Shown piece after piece: positions 1 through 7,991 of a DNA stretch of 16,996 nt; position 1 is the first letter of the stretch, and every line of letters starts with the position of its first letter. The position numbers and the translations under genes are program-made. The DNA comes from CAKVOD01 sp964489405 (GTDB lineage Bacteria; Bacillota; Clostridia; Christensenellales; UBA1242): positions 1 to 16,996 of the forward strand of contig CAZAYL010000020.1 in NCBI GenBank assembly GCA_964489405.1. Direction: 5' to 3'. The notes under the pieces are model-generated. The model saw only the letters and a program-made list of their open reading frames with translations. It ran no database searches and was not told the DNA's origin.

Positions 1-161
1 TTGATGAAGCGTAGGAATCTCGCGAACCGCGTGCCTCGCGTGCGGTATCGCGCCCTTAAGTTTGAGCAGCGTCAGCATTATAATAAAATCAATCCTTATT
101 ATGCGGTATCGCGCCCCCAAGCCCGCCACGCGCTAGCTTTATAATAAAATAATTCCTTATC
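1..161. repeat. Dispersed hairpin-rich repeat, copy A (cut by window edge)
   Basis: This stretch is closely similar to 4914-5060 (copy B): position 1 aligns with 4914 and the match runs for about 135 bases with scattered substitutions. It holds two subunits of about 60 bases, each starting with GCGGTATCGCGCC (at 42 and 103) and each containing an ATAATAAAAT/CAATCCTTAT-like tail. The GC-rich core at about 22-53 can fold on itself (CGCGAACCGC against GCGGTATCGCG with a one-base bulge). The left arm of the hairpin that opens copy B would lie outside the window. No open reading frame fits here. It is an intergenic repeat of unknown function. Confidence 0.85.
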
Positions 162-187
162 ATCAAAACAAACATATTGTTTTTTGT

Positions 188-216
188 TTGACTTGAAATT
201 TCAAATGTATTATAAT
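188..216 (+). promoter_or_regulatory. Sigma-A promoter for the lipoprotein/alkylation-repair operon
   Basis: A -35 box TTGACT (188-193) and a perfect -10 TATAAT (211-216) are separated by 17 bases. Transcription would start near 223, about 20 bases before the first ATG. Confidence 0.8.
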
Positions 217-242
217 AATTGTGTTATTGATTTGAGGCGAAA

Positions 243-695
243 ATGGTTAAGAAAATAGCGTTAGTTTTCACGCTTGTAATGGCGATAGTTATGTTTTGTG
301 GTTGCAGTGGAGTGGGCGAATTGCAACTGATTACGACATCTCGAATTGAAAATTTTACCATTTCTGATGGCGAGGAGGGGTTGCGTTTTTCGGGCGAAAA
401 CACTATTGAAAATTTTTACAACCGCATAAAAAACATATATGTTCGCAAAGATAGATTCGCCGAGCAAGAGAACGGCACAAAATATTTTGGCGAGATGGTT
501 CTCAAGATAGAGGTTGACGCTTCGCACGATAGGGAATTTAAGTTCGACATTGTCAAAACAGGCGTCGATTTACAAAAGTCATATTATATTCAAAAGATTT
601 ATAACGAAAAATATTATTTATCTGAACAATTGTCGCAAGAGTTGGTTGACTATTTCTACTCACTTTATTATAAGAATACCATTGTCATTGATTAA
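243..695 (+). CDS. Small putative lipoprotein of unknown function
   Basis: A 150-residue protein. The N-terminus has a Lys pair, a hydrophobic stretch (residues 5-18) and a cysteine at 21 preceded by F-C-G. This is a non-classical but plausible lipobox, suggesting export and lipid anchoring on the outer face of the membrane. The rest is rich in charged and aromatic residues and I do not recognise a domain. A GAGGCG ribosome binding site lies just upstream of the ATG and a consensus promoter ends 26 bases before it. The next gene starts 19 bases after the stop, so the two are probably co-transcribed, although no functional link is evident. Known: lipoprotein signal architecture. Inferred: location. 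Function is unknown. Confidence 0.75.
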   Translation: MVKKIALVFTLVMAIVMFCGCSGVGELQLITTSRIENFTISDGEEGLRFSGENTIENFYNRIKNIYVRKDRFAEQENGTKYFGEMVLKIEVDASHDREFKFDIVKTGVDLQKSYYIQKIYNEKYYLSEQLSQELVDYFYSLYYKNTIVID

Positions 696-714
696 AGATT
701 CGGGAATTATAAAA

Positions 715-1596
715 ATGTTTGATATACAAAAAATTAATGAGCAACTTGCTTGTTGCGCTAACCCACAAAAAGAGACGTGGTCGCGTGGCATTATTCGGAC
801 AAAAATGCCGATGCTTGTTGTAATGGCGCCAGATATAAACGCGATTGCAAAATCGATTGCGCAGGTTGATGTGGTGCCGTATTTGGAAGCGGAGACTTTC
901 AAATATTATGAAAATACGATTATTTTTGCAAAAACTTTGCATAGAGTGCGCGATTTTGAGTTATTCAAGCATTATTTATATAAATTGATACCCATTATAG
1001 ACAATTGGGCAACTGTTGATGCCATTTTATGGTGCGAAAGCGCACAGCTACAGGTGCAGTCAGTACAAGCGATGGACTATGGTGGACGGCGAGGTGCAAT
1101 GCGTTCTAGTTGTTCTAGTTCTCGGTGCGAAAGCGCACAGCTACAGGTGCAGTCGGTGCAAGCGATGGACTATGGTGGACGGCAAGGCGTAATGCGTTCT
1201 AGTTATTCTAGTTCTCGGTGCGAAAGCGCACAGCTACAGGTGCAGTCGGTACAAGATTGTTTGTTTGAGCTTAGCAAAGGGCTACTTTTGGACGAGCGAC
1301 CATTTGCACGGAGAGTGGGCGTGCGCATACTTTTTAAATATCTTGATAGTTTTAATATTGACAAAACGCTTGCGCTTGTCAAAACTATGAAAAGCGAAAA
1401 TGAATATTACGTCAATATGTGTCTTGCGTGGCTTTTGTGTGAAAGTTTTGTCAAACAACGTGAAAAAACGCTTGCGTTTTTGTCGCTTGACAACGTGAGT
1501 CAATTTGTGTTGCAAAAAGCGGTTTCGAAGTGTTGTGATAGTTATCGCGTTACCACTATTGACAAAGGTATTTTGCGCGATTTATTAAATAAGTAA
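715..1596 (+). CDS. AlkD-like DNA alkylation repair protein with an internal repeat expansion
   Basis: A 293-residue HEAT-like repeat protein of the DNA alkylation repair (AlkD) family, DNA glycosylases that remove bulky or cationic alkylated bases. Family signatures are the N-terminal RTKMPMLVVMAPDI segment, IIDNWATVDA around residues 94-103 (W98 and D102 match the Trp and catalytic Asp region), RRVGVRILFKYL at about 199-210, and the conserved block EYYVNMCLAWLLCESFVK (230-247) followed by SYRV at 276-279. The ATG at 715 is chosen because the family N-terminus begins here; the frame is open back to 514 but overlaps the upstream gene. Residues about 106-180 are a low-similarity insertion of 31-residue units encoded by a 93-bp tandem repeat. 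Without two units the protein would be about 231 residues, close to the family length. The insertion falls just after the catalytic-Asp helix, so activity is uncertain. Confidence 0.85.
   Translation: MFDIQKINEQLACCANPQKETWSRGIIRTKMPMLVVMAPDINAIAKSIAQVDVVPYLEAETFKYYENTIIFAKTLHRVRDFELFKHYLYKLIPIIDNWATVDAILWCESAQLQVQSVQAMDYGGRRGAMRSSCSSSRCESAQLQVQSVQAMDYGGRQGVMRSSYSSSRCESAQLQVQSVQDCLFELSKGLLLDERPFARRVGVRILFKYLDSFNIDKTLALVKTMKSENEYYVNMCLAWLLCESFVKQREKTLAFLSLDNVSQFVLQKAVSKCCDSYRVTTIDKGILRDLLNK
1031..1255 (+). repeat. 93-bp in-frame tandem repeat inside the alkylation-repair gene (about 2.4 copies)
   Basis: Units start at 1031, 1124 and 1217 (exactly 93 bp apart); the third stops at about 1255. 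Each begins with GGTGCGAAAGCGCAC, which can form a 5-bp stem (GTGCG/CGCAC), and ends with repeated TTCTAGTT. The copies differ at only a few positions. Because 93 is a multiple of three, the reading frame is kept and the units encode 31 residues starting CESAQLQVQSVQ. The composition (Ser, Gln, Arg and Gly rich, no HEAT pattern) is unlike the rest of the gene. Confidence 0.95.
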
Positions 1597-1695
1597 TGCT
1601 TTTTAAGATTATAAATTTATCCTTATTTATTTGTTTTTATGCAATAGATGAAAATTTTGAATCAACTTTGCATAGCAATGCGTGGCACAAATGTT

Positions 1696-1723
1696 TTGTT
1701 AAATGCGCAAAATATGATATAAT
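1696..1723 (+). promoter_or_regulatory. Extended -10 promoter of addB giving a leaderless transcript
   Basis: An extended -10 TGaTATAAT (1715-1723) has a -35-like TTGTTA (1696-1701) 16 bases upstream of the TATAAT. The expected start, about seven bases past the -10, coincides with the addB ATG at 1730. There is no Shine-Dalgarno sequence in front of that ATG. Confidence 0.6.
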
Positions 1724-1729
1724 GGCATT

Positions 1730-4700
1730 ATGAATATTGAGATTATAAAGTGTCAGGCGCGAGCCGATGGAATTGACACTGCATTTGCAAAAATGAAAGA
1801 AAGACAAACACAAAATATGCAGGTGCTTATAGTTCCTGAAAAATTTGGTGTAAGTGCTGAGCGTGCGATGTTTGAAAGTACGAATTTGCGTGCGGTTTTT
1901 GATATGGACGTAACGACTTTTGACCGCTTGGCAGATAAGTTTGTCGTCGACAAAAATATTCAATATCTATCAAAGTCGGCAGGCATTATGCTTGTGCAAA
2001 AAATTGCACTTGATAAAAGTAGGGAATTGAAAATTTTGTCTAAATCTACGACTTTTAGCGGATTTAGTGAAAATATTTTTAACACAATTATGCTGTTCAA
2101 AAGTTCTTGCGTTACGCCCGAAACACTTTTGAGTGCAACAAGTGAATTGAGCGATGTGTCAAAACTAAAGCTTTTGGATATCCAAAAAATTTATGCGGAA
2201 TACGAAAAATATTTACAAGATAGATACATTGATTCAGCAAATAAACTCGACAAACTCAATCGCGAACTTGAGTTTGATGACGCCACGCGAGCGACAGACT
2301 TTTATGTCTATTCCCCGAAACTCACAAAGCAAATTTTGTCTATCTTGAAGACACTTTGCAAATTTGCGCATTCGGTTACTTTGGTTGTGGAAGAAACACG
2401 CGAAGATGACAACTATCTTGTTTTGCGAAAACTTTGCGACGAGTTGGGAGATGTTTGCGAGCGCGAGATACCAAAGCGACCGCTCGACAAAGTCATAAAA
2501 TATGGGCAAAGGTGCGCGTGCGACTGTGTGCATTTTGTTCGTGCAAAAGACATAAATTGCGAGATTGAAAGTCTTTGCACAAGCATTGCGCAAAGTGGCG
2601 GACGTTATCGCGACAATTTTGTTTTGGTCGCGGGACTTGATAAGTACAAAACGCAAATTGCTGAAATGATGCGTGAATTGGAGATTCCGTATTTTCTTGA
2701 TACAAATGAGCCACTTTCGATGCTTGCGCCAGTGTTATTTATAATGCAAATGCTAGACCTTGCCAGTGAATTTCGTATTGATAAGGCTTTGGCAGTGGTT
2801 AAGTCTGGGTATTTAAATTTTCCGCAAGATAAAATTTTTGATTTTGAATTATACCTTACAAAATGGGGCATAAATGAACGCAACTTTTGGAGTGCAAACA
2901 ACCCCCAAGATGAATTATTTGATAATTTTTCTATCATTTACAAAGATTTTTGCGCACTTTTTGATGAATTTTCAGCAAATTTGCGTCAAAGCAAAAATAT
3001 ATGCGAGATTTTGCAAGTACTTAATGACTTTTTGCAAAAAATCAAGTTTGAAGAAAAAATCGCAATTGAAGCGCAACAACTTGTAAATTATGGACAATTG
3101 CAAAAATCAAAAGAATATGAACAAATTACAAAAAAGATTGAGCAAGTGTCGAAACAATTAGCGGAAATTTTGGGATTAAACACTGTGTCAATCAGTGATT
3201 TCAAAATTATTTTTCAAGCGGGACTTGACAGCGTAAATGTTAAGACTCCCCCGCTAACTGTTGATTGTGTGTATATTGGAGATGTTTCGACGGCAATGTT
3301 GTATCGTGCCAAAAATTTGTACATCTTGGGGGCGGTTGAGGGGAATTTCCCCGTTTCTAATCAAGATTGCGGACTAGTGCAAGATGATGAAATTGCTGGG
3401 ATGCGCAAGGTTTGCGATATTGACCCAACGATTCGGCAGGTAAATATCGAAAATCGGCAAGCGGTGCAGAATAACCTTGTTTGCGGGCAAAATTTGCGGA
3501 TAAGTTATCCAGTTTCGGTGTTGTCTACTGAGCAAAAACCCGCAACACTGCTAAATGAAATTATGCGCAGTGTCGGTGGAATTTATGGTAATACCGCAGA
3601 ATTTGTAGATTATTCGGGCATAAATATGCTTGATACTGCACCCGATTTAGCAAAAAATTTTTTGACGCGCAAGCGTTGTGAGCGTGTTTTGCGCGAAATT
3701 GACGCAGATATTGAGAAAATGAGCGTCCATACTATTTTTTCGCGCGTGTGTGGACTTGCAAACAAATTAAAGGTTGACTTTGAGAAGCCAAAGCTTGAAA
3801 ATATTTGTCGCAAAATCACAAAGCCGAGCGTTTCGCAGTTGCAAGAATATTATAATTGTCCTTACAAAAATTTTTGTCATTACGGTCTTCGACTTAAGGA
3901 AAACGCGGACAACACTTTCAAGGCGGTTGATGTCGGGACATTTCTACACAAAGTCGCGGAATTATTTGGCGAATATCTCATTGATCGCAAGATGAAATTC
4001 ATTGAAAGCGAGAGTGCCGAAAAAGTTTTTGATTATGTGATAAAGCGTACTTTTAAATTTTTTGAACTCGAAGATTTTGGGCGAAAAAACAAAAATATGA
4101 GCGCTGAAAATTTGGCGATTTTGAAAAATATTGCAAAGTCTGCAACGCTAATGTTGCGTGCTATTAACGAACAAAACAAAATTAGTGATTTTATCATCTC
4201 AAGTGTCGAAAAGCCAATTAATTTTGAAATTGAGTGTAATGGCAAAAATGTTTCAATCTCAGGCAAAATTGACCGCGTCGATACATTTGGCGATTATGTT
4301 CGCATTATTGACTATAAGACTGGCAACGATAAATTTAGTGTTGATAGCTTGCTTTGCGGTAGGCAAATTCAATTGTTCATTTATTTAGGTGCAATAGCAA
4401 AAATTGCGGACAAAAAGCCCGTAGGCGTCTACTATTTCAAAATCAAAGACGATTTTACATCTCCATATAGCGACAAAGATTTCTTGCGAACATACCGACT
4501 AAATGGCGTAACAGTCAATGATGAGCAATTGATTTTGGCGCAAGACACCACTTTGAATGACAAAAAATTGAGAAGCGACATCATCCCCATCGAAATCACA
4601 ACGTCGTACGCAAAAGGGGAATTTAAATTACACAAGTCGCGAAGTTCAGCAGTCGAGAAAGAACAATTAGAAAAATACATTGATTACGCCTACAAAATTT

Positions 4701-4837
4701 TCGAGCAGGGCGTCAAAGAAATGGAAAACGGGAATATCCAGCAAAGTCCGTACAAAGGTACGTGTGATTATTGCCCATATCGTGGCGTTTTGTGCGATGG
4801 GAGCGAAAGCGAACGCGTGGCAAGAACATTTAAATAA
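1730..4837 (+). CDS. addB: AddB: Fe-S nuclease subunit of the AddAB helicase-nuclease
   Basis: A 1035-residue homologue of AddB, which with AddA processes double-strand breaks for homologous recombination. The N-terminal IVPEKF motif (residues 34-39) and TTFDRLADK are typical. The C-terminal PD-(D/E)XK nuclease shows KIDRVD (D848) and IDYKTG (D861, K863). The four iron-sulphur cysteines are C710 (in NCPYKNFC), C1012, C1015 and C1022; the last spacing is C-x2-C-x6-C, one residue longer than the C-x2-C-x5-C of Bacillus subtilis. The start at 1730 aligns with the family N-terminus, but the usual GRAGSGKT P-loop is replaced by KCQARADGID, so ATP binding by this subunit is probably lost. It is shorter than the B. 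subtilis protein (about 1166 residues). addA follows after 332 bases that contain a repeat element. Confidence 0.92.
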   Translation: MNIEIIKCQARADGIDTAFAKMKERQTQNMQVLIVPEKFGVSAERAMFESTNLRAVFDMDVTTFDRLADKFVVDKNIQYLSKSAGIMLVQKIALDKSRELKILSKSTTFSGFSENIFNTIMLFKSSCVTPETLLSATSELSDVSKLKLLDIQKIYAEYEKYLQDRYIDSANKLDKLNRELEFDDATRATDFYVYSPKLTKQILSILKTLCKFAHSVTLVVEETREDDNYLVLRKLCDELGDVCEREIPKRPLDKVIKYGQRCACDCVHFVRAKDINCEIESLCTSIAQSGGRYRDNFVLVAGLDKYKTQIAEMMRELEIPYFLDTNEPLSMLAPVLFIMQMLDLASEFRIDKALAVVKSGYLNFPQDKIFDFELYLTKWGINERNFWSANNPQDELFDNFSIIYKDFCALFDEFSANLRQSKNICEILQVLNDFLQKIKFEEKIAIEAQQLVNYGQLQKSKEYEQITKKIEQVSKQLAEILGLNTVSISDFKIIFQAGLDSVNVKTPPLTVDCVYIGDVSTAMLYRAKNLYILGAVEGNFPVSNQDCGLVQDDEIAGMRKVCDIDPTIRQVNIENRQAVQNNLVCGQNLRISYPVSVLSTEQKPATLLNEIMRSVGGIYGNTAEFVDYSGINMLDTAPDLAKNFLTRKRCERVLREIDADIEKMSVHTIFSRVCGLANKLKVDFEKPKLENICRKITKPSVSQLQEYYNCPYKNFCHYGLRLKENADNTFKAVDVGTFLHKVAELFGEYLIDRKMKFIESESAEKVFDYVIKRTFKFFELEDFGRKNKNMSAENLAILKNIAKSATLMLRAINEQNKISDFIISSVEKPINFEIECNGKNVSISGKIDRVDTFGDYVRIIDYKTGNDKFSVDSLLCGRQIQLFIYLGAIAKIADKKPVGVYYFKIKDDFTSPYSDKDFLRTYRLNGVTVNDEQLILAQDTTLNDKKLRSDIIPIEITTSYAKGEFKLHKSRSSAVEKEQLEKYIDYAYKIFEQGVKEMENGNIQQSPYKGTCDYCPYRGVLCDGSESERVARTFK

Positions 4838-4875
4838 AACAACATCTCTATAAGCAAGTACAAGTACATACTGTA

Positions 4876-5110
4876 GGTCATTCAGAGCGAAAATCAAACC
4901 CGCATTGTGGGGTTTGATGAAGCGTAGGAATCTCGCGAACCGCGTGCCACGCGTGCGGTATCGCGCCCTTAGGTTTGAACGGCGTTAGCATTATGATAAA
5001 ATCAATCCTTTTTGTGCGGTATCGCGCCCACAAGCCCGCCACACGCGCCAGCTCCCAACAGCGGTATCGCGTTTCATAGCTTGCAAAGTGCCAGCATTAT
5101 GCTAAAAATA
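4876..5110. repeat. Dispersed hairpin-rich repeat, copy B, between addB and addA
   Basis: It begins with GTCATTCAGAGCGA (4877-4890), then a perfect 9-bp stem ATCAAACCC (4893-4901) / GGGTTTGAT (4910-4918), then GAAGCGTAGGAATCTC (4919-4934). A GC-rich self-complementary core follows (about 4934-4966) and three subunits starting GCGGTATCGCG at 4955, 5016 and 5061. From 4914 on it matches the left edge of the window. The opening resembles the intergenic GTCATTCTGAGCGAAG...GAATCTC motif I know from several bacterial groups, here split by a hairpin. It fills most of the 332-base addB-addA gap, in which I see no gene. Confidence 0.85.
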
Positions 5111-5169
5111 TACTGATAGCTGGCACAAGTGTACAAAAAAATAAATAATACAAAAAAACAAGGTGAAAA

Positions 5170-7986
5170 ATGGCAAAAAGTATGACAAAAGAACAGCAAC
5201 TTGCAGTCAAAACAACAGACCGCGCAGTTATTGTTTCGGCGAACGCAGGTTCAGGGAAAACAAGCACAATGATTGCGCGACTTGTGAAATTGGTGGAAGA
5301 ACACAAATGTAGCGTTTCTGAAATTCTAGCGCTTACATTCACAAGAAGCGCAACCACTGAGATGAAGCAAAGACTTTTTTCCGCATTGCAAAATAGTACT
5401 GTATTGAACGATGATGAAAAGCGCAAAGAACTTACCGAACTCAATGTTGCGGATATCGCGTCGCTTGATAGTTTTTGCCAAAAAATCATTAAAAAATACT
5501 TTTACATTTTGGGTATCGACCCGAATTTTGGTGTCATTGATAAAGTCGAAGCGGGATATCTCAAAGCAAAGGCACTTGATGACACATTTAATGAATTTGG
5601 TGAAAAAATCGAATTCTTAGAGCTAGCGCAAGTGCTTGGCGCAACAAAAAATTTGGATAAAATTAGCGAACTTATTTATGACTTTTCTTCGTTCTTGTTT
5701 ACGCTAAAGGACCCACAAGAATATTTAGATAATCAATTAAATGGTAGCGCGCAACAATACAATTTAGCCGTGCATTATATGCTAGATTGTTTAAAAAATG
5801 ACATTTTGCAAATGAAAAATACGCTTAAATTAATAAAAAGCGAAATATTAATAAATAGTTATGATGAAAAGTTGAATGAACGCATCGATGTATTGATTGA
5901 TTTTTCGAATTTGTTTAAGACATTCAAACTTGACGAAATAAAAAATTTTGCGCAACTACCCGAGTTACCTGAATCTCCGCGTGATAGAGCGGGGAAAACC
6001 GCCGAAGAATTAGATTTTCGCAAAGAGATTGGAGCAATAACCAAAAACTACATTGAGAAAATGAAAGAATATGCCATTATTTTTGCTTTTGGAGATACAA
6101 CAAGGCTTGCAAAATGCTACGAAAATTCGCTAATTTATGTCAAAACACTTTGTCGCATAACAAAAAAATACATTGAAAATTACTCAAAAATAAAGAGCGC
6201 CCGCAATGTTTTAGACTTTACTGACCTAGAAGACAACGCGATTAAAATTTTGCAAAACCAAGACGTCAAAAGCGAAACGCGCAATAAATATAAGTACATT
6301 TGTGTCGACGAATTTCAGGATACCAACGAAAAACAAAGCGAACTTTTGTCGCTTGTTTGTGGCGAAAATAATACATTTTTTGTCGGCGACCCAAAGCAAA
6401 GCATATACAAATTTCGCCAATGCGATTTAAATATTTTTGTCGAATTGATTGATAAATTCAAATCGGACAAGACAAAGAAGTTTATCGCATTTAAGCAAAA
6501 TTTTCGCAGTCATAAGCACATTTTGACATTTGTAAATAAAGTTTTCAAAAATATTATGACAAAAGATTTTGCAAATATTGATTATGTCGGCGACAATGAA
6601 TTTTCCAATCTAAATGTTCGCACATTTCGCTTGAAAGGAACATTCAAAAATGCACACCCGCGCAAAGTGGGGTATATCGACCGAGTGCGCACATATTATC
6701 TTACATCTAGCGACGACAAAGTACATTTAGAAAGTGGAAATTTCTTAAAAAGCCATAGAAAATTTAAAAAATGCATCACGCTTGCGCGTCAAACGGTTGC
6801 AGTAAATAAATTGATGTCCCAAAAATTTAAAATCAAGGAACAACACATCACATATAGAGCCCAAAAGCCGTGTGAAATCTATAGCGTTATGCGCGAGCAA
6901 CAACGCACTTTGACAACAAAAACATTTGGAGATGCCGATGTTGTAGTGTCATATATCACAGAATTTTTTGAGAAAAAAATTCGCATCACAGACTCCGATA
7001 CAAAACGAAAGCGTCTTGTCCGCTTTTCTGATTTTGTCATTTTGCTTCGCGACCGCACACACTTTGACGACTATATCAAAGCTTTGGCTTTGGCGGGTAT
7101 TCCCGTCAGCGCAAAATTTAAACTAAACCTAGTCAAAGAGCCGTGCGTTATGAACATAATTAATGTTTTGCGCGCGGTCAGCAACCCCAACCAAGATTTG
7201 GCGCTTGCTTGCAGTTTGAAAATTATCGGGGGGCTAAACGAGCGCGAGATGTTTGAAATTCGCGAGAATTATAAGGAAGATTATTTTTATAAAGCGTATC
7301 AAAATTTTATTGCCAGCGAAAATAATCAATCGCAAACAATTGAAAAATTGCAAAATTTTGCCCAAAAGCTTGAAAAATATCGCTTTTTGGCGCGCAATTT
7401 CACAGTCAGTCAACTTCTGCATTATATAATTGATGACTGCAATTTGAAAAATTATTTTCTTTCGCAATCAAATGGAGTCGACAAATTAAAGCAAGTGGAA
7501 TTGTTTTTGGCGAAACTTGAGGGCAAGAGTTTTGAAAGAAGCGTCGACGAGTTTTTGCACTTTATTGATAGCTATGAAAAAGCGTTTGAAGTAGACTATT
7601 CGACAGTAAGTTCAGATAATTGCGTCAAAATTACAACCATTCACGATAGCAAAGGGCTTGAATATCCTATCGTTATTATTGGTGGATGCGGAAGACCTTA
7701 CAATTTCACAAAAGATTCAGCGTTTTGCTTTACAAAAGAAATGGGACTTGCGGGCAAATCTTTCGACTTAATTAAGCGGACTGAAACCGATTCAATCGCG
7801 CACGCGTCCATTCAGCGCAATAAGCAAAAGGACGAACTTTTGGAAGAAATGCGCATTTTATACGTTGCACTCACACGCCCTAAAGAATACTTAATGCTTG
7901 TTGGCGCCAAACCCAAAACGTCGCGCGAACGTGTGGCGGACGTGAAATGCATCTTTGACTTTGTCGAATTTATGGGGGAAGAATAA
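5170..7986 (+). CDS. addA: AddA helicase part (UvrD-like), lacking its C-terminal nuclease domain
   Basis: A 938-residue superfamily-1A helicase, the 3'-5' motor of AddAB. Motifs in order: Q-motif MTKEQQ (5-10), Walker A ANAGSGKT (24-31), Ia LALTFTRSATTEMKQR (53-68), Walker B CVDEFQDT (378-385), motif III VGDPKQSIYKFR (405-416), motif IV QNFRS (443-447), motif V TTIHDSKGLEYP (822-833), motif VI ILYVALTRPKE (895-905). All catalytic residues look intact. The protein ends only about 33 residues after motif VI, whereas AddA normally continues to about 1200 residues with a RecB-type nuclease; that domain is in the next frame at 7992. AAGGTG (5160-5165) is the ribosome binding site. No clear own promoter is seen, so it may be co-transcribed with addB across the repeat. 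Confidence 0.92.
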   Translation: MAKSMTKEQQLAVKTTDRAVIVSANAGSGKTSTMIARLVKLVEEHKCSVSEILALTFTRSATTEMKQRLFSALQNSTVLNDDEKRKELTELNVADIASLDSFCQKIIKKYFYILGIDPNFGVIDKVEAGYLKAKALDDTFNEFGEKIEFLELAQVLGATKNLDKISELIYDFSSFLFTLKDPQEYLDNQLNGSAQQYNLAVHYMLDCLKNDILQMKNTLKLIKSEILINSYDEKLNERIDVLIDFSNLFKTFKLDEIKNFAQLPELPESPRDRAGKTAEELDFRKEIGAITKNYIEKMKEYAIIFAFGDTTRLAKCYENSLIYVKTLCRITKKYIENYSKIKSARNVLDFTDLEDNAIKILQNQDVKSETRNKYKYICVDEFQDTNEKQSELLSLVCGENNTFFVGDPKQSIYKFRQCDLNIFVELIDKFKSDKTKKFIAFKQNFRSHKHILTFVNKVFKNIMTKDFANIDYVGDNEFSNLNVRTFRLKGTFKNAHPRKVGYIDRVRTYYLTSSDDKVHLESGNFLKSHRKFKKCITLARQTVAVNKLMSQKFKIKEQHITYRAQKPCEIYSVMREQQRTLTTKTFGDADVVVSYITEFFEKKIRITDSDTKRKRLVRFSDFVILLRDRTHFDDYIKALALAGIPVSAKFKLNLVKEPCVMNIINVLRAVSNPNQDLALACSLKIIGGLNEREMFEIRENYKEDYFYKAYQNFIASENNQSQTIEKLQNFAQKLEKYRFLARNFTVSQLLHYIIDDCNLKNYFLSQSNGVDKLKQVELFLAKLEGKSFERSVDEFLHFIDSYEKAFEVDYSTVSSDNCVKITTIHDSKGLEYPIVIIGGCGRPYNFTKDSAFCFTKEMGLAGKSFDLIKRTETDSIAHASIQRNKQKDELLEEMRILYVALTRPKEYLMLVGAKPKTSRERVADVKCIFDFVEFMGEE

Positions 7987-7991
7987 ATATT

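Noticed and set aside
514..714. Upstream extension of the alkylation-repair frame to an ATG at 514
   Set aside because: It overlaps the lipoprotein gene in another frame and adds 67 residues with no family similarity; the family N-terminus starts at 715.
1031..1255. CRISPR array
   Set aside because: The 93-bp units are contiguous with no unique spacers, lie inside a gene and keep its frame; no cas gene is present.
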